Assembly (NCBI RefSeq): GCF_006974105.1
Contig: NZ_CP036282.1
Location: forward strand, 186,001-250,000
DNA from: Rhodoferax aquaticus
GTDB taxonomy: Bacteria > Pseudomonadota > Gammaproteobacteria > Burkholderiales > Burkholderiaceae_C
Direction: 5' to 3'
Length of the DNA stretch: 64,000 bases
The notes under the pieces were generated by a model, which was not told where the DNA came from, did not search any database, and saw nothing but the letters and a program-made list of their open reading frames with translations. The position numbers and the translations under genes are program-made. How positions within the stretch are numbered: position 1 is the stretch's first letter; each line of letters starts with the position of its first letter. Below are positions 46,134 through 53,628 of the stretch, one piece after another.

Positions 46134-48550
46134 GCGACACCAAAACCGCAGCCGTGGCAGCCAAGGCAGCGGAACTCGCGTTTTACGAGTCGCAAAAGTT
46201 GCCCTCCAAAAAACGCGGCGTCACCTTTGAGGCCTTGTTTTATAGGCAACTGCACCATGTCACCGCCCGTATCCACGACACGGAAAACATCGAGCAAATC
46301 ATGCTCGAAACCAGTAAAGACATTTGCAAACTGCTCAATGCCGACCGGCTCACGCTTTACGCGGTGAGCCCTGATGGGGCGTCCATCGTCTCCAAGGTAA
46401 AAACCGGCCTTAACACCACCAGCGACCTCAAGCTCCCGATTACCCCCCAAAGCATTGCAGGCTACGCAGCCTTCAGCCGCGCACCGTTGAACTTAGCTGA
46501 TGTGTACGACGATGCAGCGCTCAAGCAAATTCATCCTTCGCTCAGTTTCTTAAAGCTGGTGGATACGCGCTCAGGCTACCGTACCCGACAAATGCTGGTA
46601 GCCCCCATCTTGGACGGAGACAGGCTGCATGGCGTACTGCAGGTCATCAACAGCAAAAGCGATGAGCCCTTTGGAGACCTAGAGGTCGATGGTGTCACTG
46701 AACTGTGCAAAACCCTGGCAACCGCCATGCGCCAGCGCGCAGCGCGAGCGGAAGAGGGGGCGCGTAAAAAAGCGACCAAGTTTGATGGCTTGGTAGCCGA
46801 AGGCATTCTGACCGACGCCGAACTGGGCCAGTGCATTCAAGACGCGCGCAACGAGGGCACCCATGTAGAGCACCTGCTGATGGCGCAGTACAAAATCAAG
46901 CCACAACAAATTGGGCCATCACTCTCCAAGTTCTTTGGCGTGCCGTACGAGCCTTTTGTCTCTAGCCGCATCCGTTCCGAAACACTGCACGGTGCGCTTA
47001 AGCGAGAGTTCATTGACGAACAAGGTTGGGTGCCCTTGGAGGAGTCGCCTGCGGGGCTGGTCATCATGTGCGTGGACCCAGAAGCCGTGCGTGGCTCACG
47101 CGTGGTGCCGCAGGTGTTCCCGCGAATCACCAAATTTGCCTACCGAGTCACCACGCAAACCGAGTTTCAAGAAACCTTAGCCCAGTTGTTTGGTGGCGCA
47201 GCAGACAGCAGCACCATTGACCAACTGTTGGCCGACATGGACGGCGGCCCTATTGATGATGGGTCTAACGACGACTCCTTAGAGTCTGCCGCGGCCGACA
47301 ATGAGCTCGTCAAGTTTGTGAACAAGGTGATCATTGATGCCTATAACCAAAAGGTGTCTGACATCCACATCGAGCCCATGCCGGGTAAGTTCAAGACTGG
47401 CATCCGCTTTCGCATTGACGGCACCTTGGTCCCGTATGTGGAAGTGCCGGCCCACTTTAGGCAGGCCATGGTCACACGCCTCAAGATCATGTGCGACCTA
47501 GACATCTCAGAGCGCCGCAAGCCGCAAGACGGAAAAATCAAGTTCAAAAAGTACGGTCCCTTGGACATTGAGCTGCGGGTTGCCACCATTCCTTCGGCAG
47601 GCGGAGTTGAAGATGTGGTCATGCGTATCTTGGCGGCGGGCGAGCCCATACCGCTGGACAAGCTAGGCCTCACGCCCCACAACAAAGAGCGTGTCATTCG
47701 CACCATCGAAAAACCCTATGGTTTGTTCTACGTGTGCGGCCCCACGGGCTCTGGCAAAACCACCACGCTGCACTCAATCCTCAAACACCTTAACACGCCA
47801 GACACCAAAATCTGGACCGCCGAAGACCCGGTAGAAATCACGCAAAAAGGCCTGCGCCAAGTTCAAATCAACCGCAAAGCGGGCATTGACTTCGCCTTGG
47901 TCATGCGGGCGTTTTTGCGTGCCGACCCCGACATCATCATGGTGGGTGAGTCGCGCGACAAAGAAACCGTGGCCATGGGCGTGGAGGCCTCGCTTACCGG
48001 CCACTTGGTGTTTTCCACCCTGCATACCAACTCGGCACCAGAGTCCATCACACGCTTGCTAGACATGGGCATGGACCCGTTTAACTTTGCCGACGCCCTC
48101 TTGGGCATCTTGGCCCAGCGCTTGGCCAAAAAGCTCTGTGACTGCAAGCAAGCCTATGTGCCCGACGCCGAAGAACTTACGCTATTCGCGGCGGAGTACG
48201 CCGAAGAACTCCGCCACAGCGTCGCCTGGAAGCGCGACCACGTTGGCGAAGCGCAAAAGCTCATGGCAAGCTGGCAGACCAGCTACGGCCAAGAAGGCAA
48301 ACTGCACTTCTACCGCGCCGTAGGCTGCGCCAAATGCAACCAAACTGGTTACAAAGGCCGCATAGGCTTGCATGAGTTGCTGATTGCGGACGATGGCATC
48401 AAACGCTTGATCCAAGAACGCGCCCGGGTGGCAGAGCTATTTGCTGCCTCAGTAGAAGGCGGCATGCGCACCCTCAAGATGGACGGCATGGAAAAAGTCA
48501 TGATGGGTTTGACCGACATCAAAATGGTTCGGCAGGTGTGCATCAAGTAA
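46130..48550 (+). CDS. GspE/PilB-family secretion or pilus assembly ATPase with N-terminal GAF domain
   Basis: An 806-residue ATPase. Residues about 45-205 form a GAF domain (IEQIMLETSKDICKLLNADRLTLY through VAPILDGDRLHGVLQVIN). A MshEN-type segment follows (about 220-350). The T2SE core has Walker A CGPTGSGKTTT (about 536-545), Asp box TAEDPVEITQKG, Walker B DPDIIMVGESRD and the His box STLHTNSAPES. The tetra-Cys zinc motif (CDCK ... CAKCNQTG) is intact. It differs from plain PilB by the GAF module. The gene ends the signalling operon, 189 bases before pilA. Confidence 0.93.
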   Translation: MSDTKTAAVAAKAAELAFYESQKLPSKKRGVTFEALFYRQLHHVTARIHDTENIEQIMLETSKDICKLLNADRLTLYAVSPDGASIVSKVKTGLNTTSDLKLPITPQSIAGYAAFSRAPLNLADVYDDAALKQIHPSLSFLKLVDTRSGYRTRQMLVAPILDGDRLHGVLQVINSKSDEPFGDLEVDGVTELCKTLATAMRQRAARAEEGARKKATKFDGLVAEGILTDAELGQCIQDARNEGTHVEHLLMAQYKIKPQQIGPSLSKFFGVPYEPFVSSRIRSETLHGALKREFIDEQGWVPLEESPAGLVIMCVDPEAVRGSRVVPQVFPRITKFAYRVTTQTEFQETLAQLFGGAADSSTIDQLLADMDGGPIDDGSNDDSLESAAADNELVKFVNKVIIDAYNQKVSDIHIEPMPGKFKTGIRFRIDGTLVPYVEVPAHFRQAMVTRLKIMCDLDISERRKPQDGKIKFKKYGPLDIELRVATIPSAGGVEDVVMRILAAGEPIPLDKLGLTPHNKERVIRTIEKPYGLFYVCGPTGSGKTTTLHSILKHLNTPDTKIWTAEDPVEITQKGLRQVQINRKAGIDFALVMRAFLRADPDIIMVGESRDKETVAMGVEASLTGHLVFSTLHTNSAPESITRLLDMGMDPFNFADALLGILAQRLAKKLCDCKQAYVPDAEELTLFAAEYAEELRHSVAWKRDHVGEAQKLMASWQTSYGQEGKLHFYRAVGCAKCNQTGYKGRIGLHELLIADDGIKRLIQERARVAELFAASVEGGMRTLKMDGMEKVMMGLTDIKMVRQVCIK

Positions 48551-48567
48551 GGTGCAAGCCCTTGGGG

Positions 48568-48581
48568 TGACAAAAGTGTCA
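48568..48581. promoter_or_regulatory. possible PilR enhancer site upstream of pilA
   Basis: TGACA-AAAG-TGTCA is a short inverted repeat about 100 bases upstream of the -24 element, containing the GTGTC core known from PilR sites. Position fits an enhancer-binding activator. Confidence 0.35.
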
Positions 48582-48676
48582 GGTTGCTGAAGTGACTCTG
48601 CCAATTTAAGGCACGCAAAAGCGATATTTGCAGGCCATTTGGCTGACTTATGGGCGGTATCGGGGCTGAATAAAGC

Positions 48677-48692
48677 TGGCACGAATGCTGCT
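48677..48692 (+). promoter_or_regulatory. sigma-54 promoter of the pilin gene
   Basis: TGGCAC-GAATG-CTGCT: GG and GC are separated by exactly ten bases as sigma-54 requires, with one mismatch to TTGCW. It lies 48 bases upstream of the pilA ATG. PilA is classically driven by sigma-54 with PilS-PilR. Confidence 0.7.
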
Positions 48693-48739
48693 GATTAGTT
48701 GGGTCAGTCTTTCTTTCTATCCATCTCAAGGAGTTTCAA

Positions 48740-49270
48740 ATGAAGCGTTCTATGCAAAAGGGTTTTACCCTGATCGAATTGATGATCGTGGTTGCGATCA
48801 TCGGTATCTTGGCCGCCGTGGCATTGCCTGCGTATCAAGATTACACCTCACGCGCACAAGCGACTGAAGGCGTGAGCTTGTTGGCGGGTTTGAAGATTCC
48901 AACCTCTGAAGCTTTGTCCAACAATGCCTTGGCTCAAGCTTGCAGCACTGATAAGTCTGTGGCAGAAGTTGCTGAAGTTAAGGATGGTAACGGCGTTGTC
49001 ACTACAGCTTACGTGGCCCCAAAAATCGCTGGAGCCCTGGCAGTTGAAAATAATGTCGTATTGTCGGGTAAATACGTGGAGAAAATTGAAGCTTCTGTTG
49101 TTGGAACAACTTGCGCATTGACAGCAACATTCCGCGCCACAGGCGTAGCCGATAAGCTGACGGGTAAAAAAATTCGCTTTACCTATGACCCAGCTAACGG
49201 TAGCTGGATTTGCACTACCAATGTCAACGCATCTATTCGTCCTAAGACCTGCAGCGAAGGCGCAGTCTAA
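48740..49270 (+). CDS. pilA: type IV pilin (PilA-like)
   Basis: A 176-residue type IVa pilin. The leader is seven residues plus Gly (MKRSMQKG), cut before [21 protein letters not shown], with the conserved Glu5 of the mature protein. The globular part contains a Cys near residue 64 and a C-terminal pair enclosing a disulfide loop (WICTTN through KTCSEG). AAGGAG sits seven bases before the ATG. It has its own sigma-54 promoter and terminator, so it is a single-gene unit behind the GAF-ATPase operon. Confidence 0.95.
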   Translation: MKRSMQKGFTLIELMIVVAIIGILAAVALPAYQDYTSRAQATEGVSLLAGLKIPTSEALSNNALAQACSTDKSVAEVAEVKDGNGVVTTAYVAPKIAGALAVENNVVLSGKYVEKIEASVVGTTCALTATFRATGVADKLTGKKIRFTYDPANGSWICTTNVNASIRPKTCSEGAV

Positions 49271-49319
49271 TTGAATTTCAACGATCAATTAAAGCCACGA
49301 ATGGCTTTGATTTGAGGTT

Positions 49320-49352
49320 AAAAAAGGACGTGTGCATCACGTCCTTTTTTTT
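49320..49352 (+). terminator. intrinsic terminator after pilA
   Basis: GGACGTG-TGCAT-CACGTCC (49326-49344) flanked by an A-run and followed by eight T bases. Confidence 0.93.
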
Positions 49353-49540
49353 GGCCAAAAAATTGGGAATGCGGCCGCTACCATCTAGCAAAGGGGACAA
49401 CTTCCCTTGCAGAGCTGCGAGGCTGGTACTCCTGATATGACGTGTTCCACGTGTGCAGTAAATTACCCCATGGCTTGGGTGGCATCAGAGGCACTGTAAA
49501 GGGTCGATCGGCGTACATGGTTCATAGCTGCAAATTAGGA

Positions 49541-51136
49541 ATGAAAGTGCTGTTACCCCATACTAGACGAGCACATGCTGCTCTGTTTTTCATAGTGGTA
49601 GTGTTGTTGTTTGGCGCAGCAGCGCAATCGCAGCCGATGCCCCATCAGAGTATGGGCAGCGCCAATGTTGTCCTCCCCAACCTAGGCGACACCAGCTCAA
49701 TGTCGCCCGCCGCCGAACGAAAACTAGGCGACCGCATTGCCCGGGAGCTGTACCGCGACCCCGATTACATTGATGACCCCGTCATCATGGAGTTTGTCCA
49801 AGCCATCTGGCAGCCGCTTCTTAGTGCCGCGCGGCAGCGGGGCGAACTGCCGCCGGAGTTGGACGAAGCGTACGCTTGGGAAATTTTGCTAGGGCGTGAC
49901 CGCAGGGTCAATGCGTTTGCGCTGCCAGGGGCTTATATGGGCCTGCACTTGGGCTTAGTGGGTGTGGTGAGCAGTCGCGACGAATTGGCCTCGGTCATGG
50001 CGCACGAGTTGAGCCATGTCACGCAACGCCACATCTCCCGCATGATGTCTCGCCAAGCGGGGCAAGCACCGTGGGTCATGGGGGCCATGATTTTGGGCTT
50101 GCTGGCGGCCAGCAAAGACCCGCGCTCTGCCAATGCGCTGATCGTCGGTGGCCAGGCCGCCGGTGCGCAAACGCAGCTCAACTTCTCACGGGACATGGAG
50201 CGCGAGGCGGATCGGGTGGGCTACAGCGTGCTTACCCAGGCGGGCTTTGCGCCGCAGGGGTTTGTGGGCATGTTTGAAAAGCTGCAACAAGCGTCTCGCT
50301 TGAATGATGCGGGTGATTTTCCTTATTTGCGCAGTCACCCTGTAACGACTGAGCGAATCTCTGATATGCAACTGCGCTTGCCGGATGGGGCCGCAAGCTT
50401 GGCAACTAGAGCCGCCCCTACCGACCTTGCCCAGGCCATGGTGTCAGCCAGAGCACGGGTTGTGTCGAACACAGAGATCGACGCGTTGCGCGCCTGGGAG
50501 CCGCTGACTGACCGCAGCGTGCTCAACAAACAAAGTGCCTACCAGCAAAGTGCAAGTTTGTACGGCGCGAGCTTGGCTGCGATCAAGCTGCGCGACTACG
50601 CTGCAGCGCAGAAGCACTTGGCGCTGTTGAGCGAACTCACGCGCGCTGACCTTAGCGCTGCGCGACTGGTCAGGCTACTGGCCGCTGAGTTGGCCTTGGC
50701 CCAAGGGCAAGGCGCTAAGGCGCTGGTGGTTCTCAATGCAGTGCCCACCGGTGGGGGCGTCAGTGCGAACCAAGCGCATCAGCGAGGGCGGGCTGAAATG
50801 CTGCTGATTGCCCAAGCCCAGTTGCAAACGGGAGGCACCACCGGACTGGCGGAGCCCCTCCAACAGTGGCTTGCCGAACACCCCCGCGATGCATGGGTGT
50901 GGCAGGTGCTCTCAAGTGTCTACTCTGCCCAAGGTCGCGCCGTGGCTGCAGTGCGGGCGCAGGCTGAGTCCAACGTGGCGCAACTCGATTACGCAGGCGC
51001 GGCAGCGCGGTTCAGAGCAGCGCAGGAGTTGGCACGGCAAGGCACCGGCGGGGCGGATCACTTTGAGGCGTCTATTGTCGACAGCCGAGCCCGACAGGTT
51101 GAGGCTTTACTTCGAGAACAAGCGGTCGAGCGCTGA
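49541..51136 (+). CDS. M48-family periplasmic metalloprotease with TPR region (BepA-like)
   Basis: About 531 residues. A signal peptide (about residues 1-32) precedes the protease domain with the zinc motif AHELSHVTQRH (His155, Glu156, His159) and third ligand in DMEREADRVG. The C-terminal half (from about residue 330) is helical TPR-like repeats. BepA/YfgC relatives survey outer-membrane protein assembly. The start is uncertain: ATG 49541 gives a clean signal peptide, while ATG 49517 is an alternative; neither has a good ribosome site. It ends overlapping the convergent holin-like gene by 30 bases. Confidence 0.88.
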   Translation: MKVLLPHTRRAHAALFFIVVVLLFGAAAQSQPMPHQSMGSANVVLPNLGDTSSMSPAAERKLGDRIARELYRDPDYIDDPVIMEFVQAIWQPLLSAARQRGELPPELDEAYAWEILLGRDRRVNAFALPGAYMGLHLGLVGVVSSRDELASVMAHELSHVTQRHISRMMSRQAGQAPWVMGAMILGLLAASKDPRSANALIVGGQAAGAQTQLNFSRDMEREADRVGYSVLTQAGFAPQGFVGMFEKLQQASRLNDAGDFPYLRSHPVTTERISDMQLRLPDGAASLATRAAPTDLAQAMVSARARVVSNTEIDALRAWEPLTDRSVLNKQSAYQQSASLYGASLAAIKLRDYAAAQKHLALLSELTRADLSAARLVRLLAAELALAQGQGAKALVVLNAVPTGGGVSANQAHQRGRAEMLLIAQAQLQTGGTTGLAEPLQQWLAEHPRDAWVWQVLSSVYSAQGRAVAAVRAQAESNVAQLDYAGAAARFRAAQELARQGTGGADHFEASIVDSRARQVEALLREQAVER

Positions 51137-51457
51137 GTTAATCACCATGCCTAGCACGGTGTAAATCAAAGAGCCAATCAGCGCGGCACCAAAGCCCCGC
51201 ACGTGAAAGCCGTCCAAAATGCCCGCCGCGGACCAAAACATCAGGGCATTGATGACGAACAAAAAAAGCCCAAGTGTGACCACCGTGACCGGCAATGTCA
51301 GTACGACCAACACCGGCCGCAAAAACACGTTCAAGAGGCCAATCACAAAGGCGGCAATCAAGGCAGAGCCAAAGCTCTGCACGTCGACACCGCTGTACAA
51401 ATGGGCTACCGCCAACAATGCGACCGCGCTCAGCAACCATTTAGCAAGAAGTTTCAT
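51107..51457 (-). CDS. small four-helix membrane protein, mycobacteriophage holin superfamily IV type
   Basis: A 116-residue protein consisting of four hydrophobic segments with short loops, including VIGLLNVFLRPVLVVLTLPVTVVTLGLF, which is typical of the widespread PF04020 family named for a phage holin. Nothing else here is phage-like, so it is best read as a chromosomal membrane protein of unknown function. Its 3' end overlaps the protease gene tail-to-tail. Confidence 0.85.
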   Translation of the reverse strand: MKLLAKWLLSAVALLAVAHLYSGVDVQSFGSALIAAFVIGLLNVFLRPVLVVLTLPVTVVTLGLFLFVINALMFWSAAGILDGFHVRGFGAALIGSLIYTVLGMVINSALDRLFSK

Positions 51458-51528
51458 GCGTCAAAGCATAGCACCCGTGCGGATGCCATGTGGTGACTTG
51501 CTGGTTGCAGCCAGCGGCAACCCATGTA

Positions 51529-52236
51529 TCAAGCAGATGGCTGGGCCGCGCCTTTGCGCTGGGCCAGCCAGCCCGCCAACAAAACGCCCGCGACAGCCAA
51601 GGTGTACACCCCCCAGCGGGCAGCTGTTTGCAGGGTGTCGCCGGGGTCGCTAGGTGTTCCGAAGAGACCTGACAAAAACGGCTCCGCCACAATCATTTTT
51701 GCAGCCGTAAACGCCAGCACTGCAGAGCCCAACTGAATGATGATGGGAAAGCGCTCCACCAATTTCAAAACGACCGTGCTGCCGAAGACTACGATGGGCA
51801 CGCTAATCACCAAGCCAATGATGACCAAGTCAAACGACCCGTGGGCAGCACCCGCGACGCCTAAAACGTTGTCAATGCCCATCAACGCGTCGGCCACGAT
51901 GATGGTTTTCATGGCCGCCCAAAAGGTGTACACCGCTGGTCCGTCATGTTCATCATCCGACTGGTCAGCGAGCAACTTGTAGGCAATCCACACCAGACCC
52001 AGTCCGCCGACCAGCATCAGCCCGGGTATCTTTAGCAGCCAAACAACGCCTACGGTCATCGTTGACCTAACCACAATAGCGCCCACGGTCCCCCACACAA
52101 TCGCTTTTTGCTTCAAATGGGGGGGCAACTGGCGTGCCGCAAGTGCGATAACGATGGCGTTGTCACCTGCTAAGACTAAGTCGATCAGTACGATGGCCAG
52201 CAGGGCCGACCACCAAGGGGCAGAAAAGAGTTCCAC
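51529..52236 (-). CDS. TerC-family membrane protein under a manganese riboswitch
   Basis: A 235-residue membrane protein with about seven hydrophobic segments and the family acidic motifs VLAGDNAIVIALAARQL and DALMGIDNVLGVAGAAHG. The start is taken as GTG 52236, since AAGGATATACC precedes it on the minus strand; a longer open frame to 52416 runs back through the riboswitch and is rejected. The upstream yybP-ykoY-type aptamer points to induction by manganese, so export or handling of manganese (or support of such a protein) is likely. Confidence 0.88.
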   Translation of the reverse strand: MELFSAPWWSALLAIVLIDLVLAGDNAIVIALAARQLPPHLKQKAIVWGTVGAIVVRSTMTVGVVWLLKIPGLMLVGGLGLVWIAYKLLADQSDDEHDGPAVYTFWAAMKTIIVADALMGIDNVLGVAGAAHGSFDLVIIGLVISVPIVVFGSTVVLKLVERFPIIIQLGSAVLAFTAAKMIVAEPFLSGLFGTPSDPGDTLQTAARWGVYTLAVAGVLLAGWLAQRKGAAQPSA

Positions 52237-52320
52237 GGTATATCCTTCAAATGCAGTGTTAGACAACACCGAAGCAGATAGGAACGTGATGGCAAAAAAC
52301 CTTCGCGCGCTGCACTGCCC

Positions 52321-52442
52321 GGTGCACGGCGAAGGTCTTGCTCGAAAGACGAGGCCTGCAAGGCCTTGGCTTTCTGATGTGCCGGGAGGGTCACAGACCC
52401 GCCGTATTGACGACACACCAACAAAAGGAGCTACTCCCCTTC
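52321..52442 (-). ncRNA. yybP-ykoY-type (Mn2+) riboswitch
   Basis: Read on the minus strand the leader shows the hallmarks in order: GGGGAGTAGC (plus-strand 52430-52439), then GTGTCGTCAATACGGCGGG, then a GACCCTCCCGGC stretch and finally AAGACCTTCGCC (plus-strand complement at 52328-52340). These are the conserved blocks of the yybP-ykoY aptamer, and the gene behind it is TerC, a classic target. The rest of the gap to 52600 holds only the start region of the divergent gene. Confidence 0.8.
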
Positions 52443-52600
52443 AACTTGTAGGGGTATTCTATGCCTTGCGGCTTTACCCCCACATTTCAAAGGGTTAGTG
52501 ACCGGCACGAAAGGGTATCGCAAGCGCGCTATCATGCCCACCCTTTATCAGATGGCTACCGGGCCTCAACTTGGCAAGAGTGCCGACCAACAACACACGC

Positions 52601-53035
52601 ATGGCGACAGGTATTCACATCACGGACATTGAGGCGGCTATCAACTACTGGCGAGCGCGTATGCCTTCGCCTGACGGGTTTAGCCTCTGTGCGCCTACCC
52701 GGGCCTTGGCGACTGTGTACGCGCTCATGGTCTACGAACACCGGCAAGATGTCGCGCCCAACGCTATGTCAGACACGGCCATGGATGCGTGGCTGCAGTG
52801 GTATGAGAGTACGCCTGACACGCCGTGCATTGCCATTTGCTCGACCAGTCAAGGGGACGAACTGTGCAAGGGCTGTGGCCGTACATTCCATGAAGTGCAG
52901 CACTGGATTGCTATGGGGCCTGCAGACAAGCGGGCCACTTGGCGGCGCATCACCCTAGAAGCCACGGCGTGGCGGTTTACCACCTACACCGAGCGGGCGG
53001 CCGAGGGTGCTGCTGATGCGCTATTGAAAAAATAG
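52601..53035 (+). CDS. DUF3717-DUF1289 fusion protein
   Basis: A 144-residue protein. The first 65 residues match DUF3717 (ITDIEAAINYWRARMPSPDG), a Burkholderiales-typical domain. Residues about 70-120 match DUF1289, with the four-Cys pattern CIAIC ... CKGCGRTF suited to zinc or an iron-sulfur cluster. ATG 52601 is preferred to the in-frame TTG at 52571. The function of either domain is not known. It sits between the riboswitch and yaeQ. Confidence 0.8.
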   Translation: MATGIHITDIEAAINYWRARMPSPDGFSLCAPTRALATVYALMVYEHRQDVAPNAMSDTAMDAWLQWYESTPDTPCIAICSTSQGDELCKGCGRTFHEVQHWIAMGPADKRATWRRITLEATAWRFTTYTERAAEGAADALLKK

Positions 53036-53067
53036 CTGCACACGCAGCATGGATGGGCGGCGGAGGG

Positions 53068-53628
53068 CTATTTCCAGCGCAGGGGTTCTATATCCACCGT
53101 GCGGTCGGTATCTCCCAGTGTGAGCACACCTTCTTGCACGGTGGCTTGCAGTTGCATGCTGCGCTGGGCCAAGGGGATCAGGGATTGTGACGCCGTGGTC
53201 GGAATGCGAAATACTTGCAAATTCGTAGGCCGGGACAACTTGTTCTCAATTCCCTTCCACCAAACTTCCGCTGCATGGTTAAAGCAGTACAAGACCACCT
53301 CGTCCGCCTTGCCGCAGGCTTTGAGCATGGGCTTGTCCTCGGGCTGCCCCACTTCTATCCACAGCCGGGTTTGACCAGTGAAGTCACGCAGCCACACATC
53401 GGGTTCATTGGGGTCGCTTAACCCTGCGCCAAACGCCAAGGTACCGTCTCCACCACACACACTTTGCAGCTTGTGGGCTTGCAGCGCCAGCGCGACCAAG
53501 CGAATCATCATGCGCTCGTCGGTCTCACTGGGGTGGCGCGCCAAGGTCAGCGCGTGGTCTGCGTAGTAGCTGTTGTCAATGTCTGCGATTTGCAGGTTGG
53601 CTTTGAAAATCGTCGATTTGATAGCCAT
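53068..53628 (-). CDS. YaeQ-family protein
   Basis: A 186-residue protein matching the YaeQ family in full: MAIKSTIFKANLQIADIDNSYYADH at the start, ERMMIRLVALAL, and GQPEDKPMLKACGKADEV, a segment with the PD-(D/E)xK-like arrangement of the fold. The family's function is unsettled; the E. coli member was reported to suppress loss of a transcription factor. It overlaps the end of purB by one base and is probably co-transcribed with it. Confidence 0.88.
   Translation of the reverse strand: MAIKSTIFKANLQIADIDNSYYADHALTLARHPSETDERMMIRLVALALQAHKLQSVCGGDGTLAFGAGLSDPNEPDVWLRDFTGQTRLWIEVGQPEDKPMLKACGKADEVVLYCFNHAAEVWWKGIENKLSRPTNLQVFRIPTTASQSLIPLAQRSMQLQATVQEGVLTLGDTDRTVDIEPLRWK

Noticed and set aside
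51107..51457. Prophage remnant, because of the holin-like protein
   Set aside because: No other phage gene is near, and this family is widespread on chromosomes without phages.
52237..52416. N-terminal extension of the second TerC protein
   Set aside because: The stretch is the riboswitch leader, and the GTG at 52236 has a good ribosome site.
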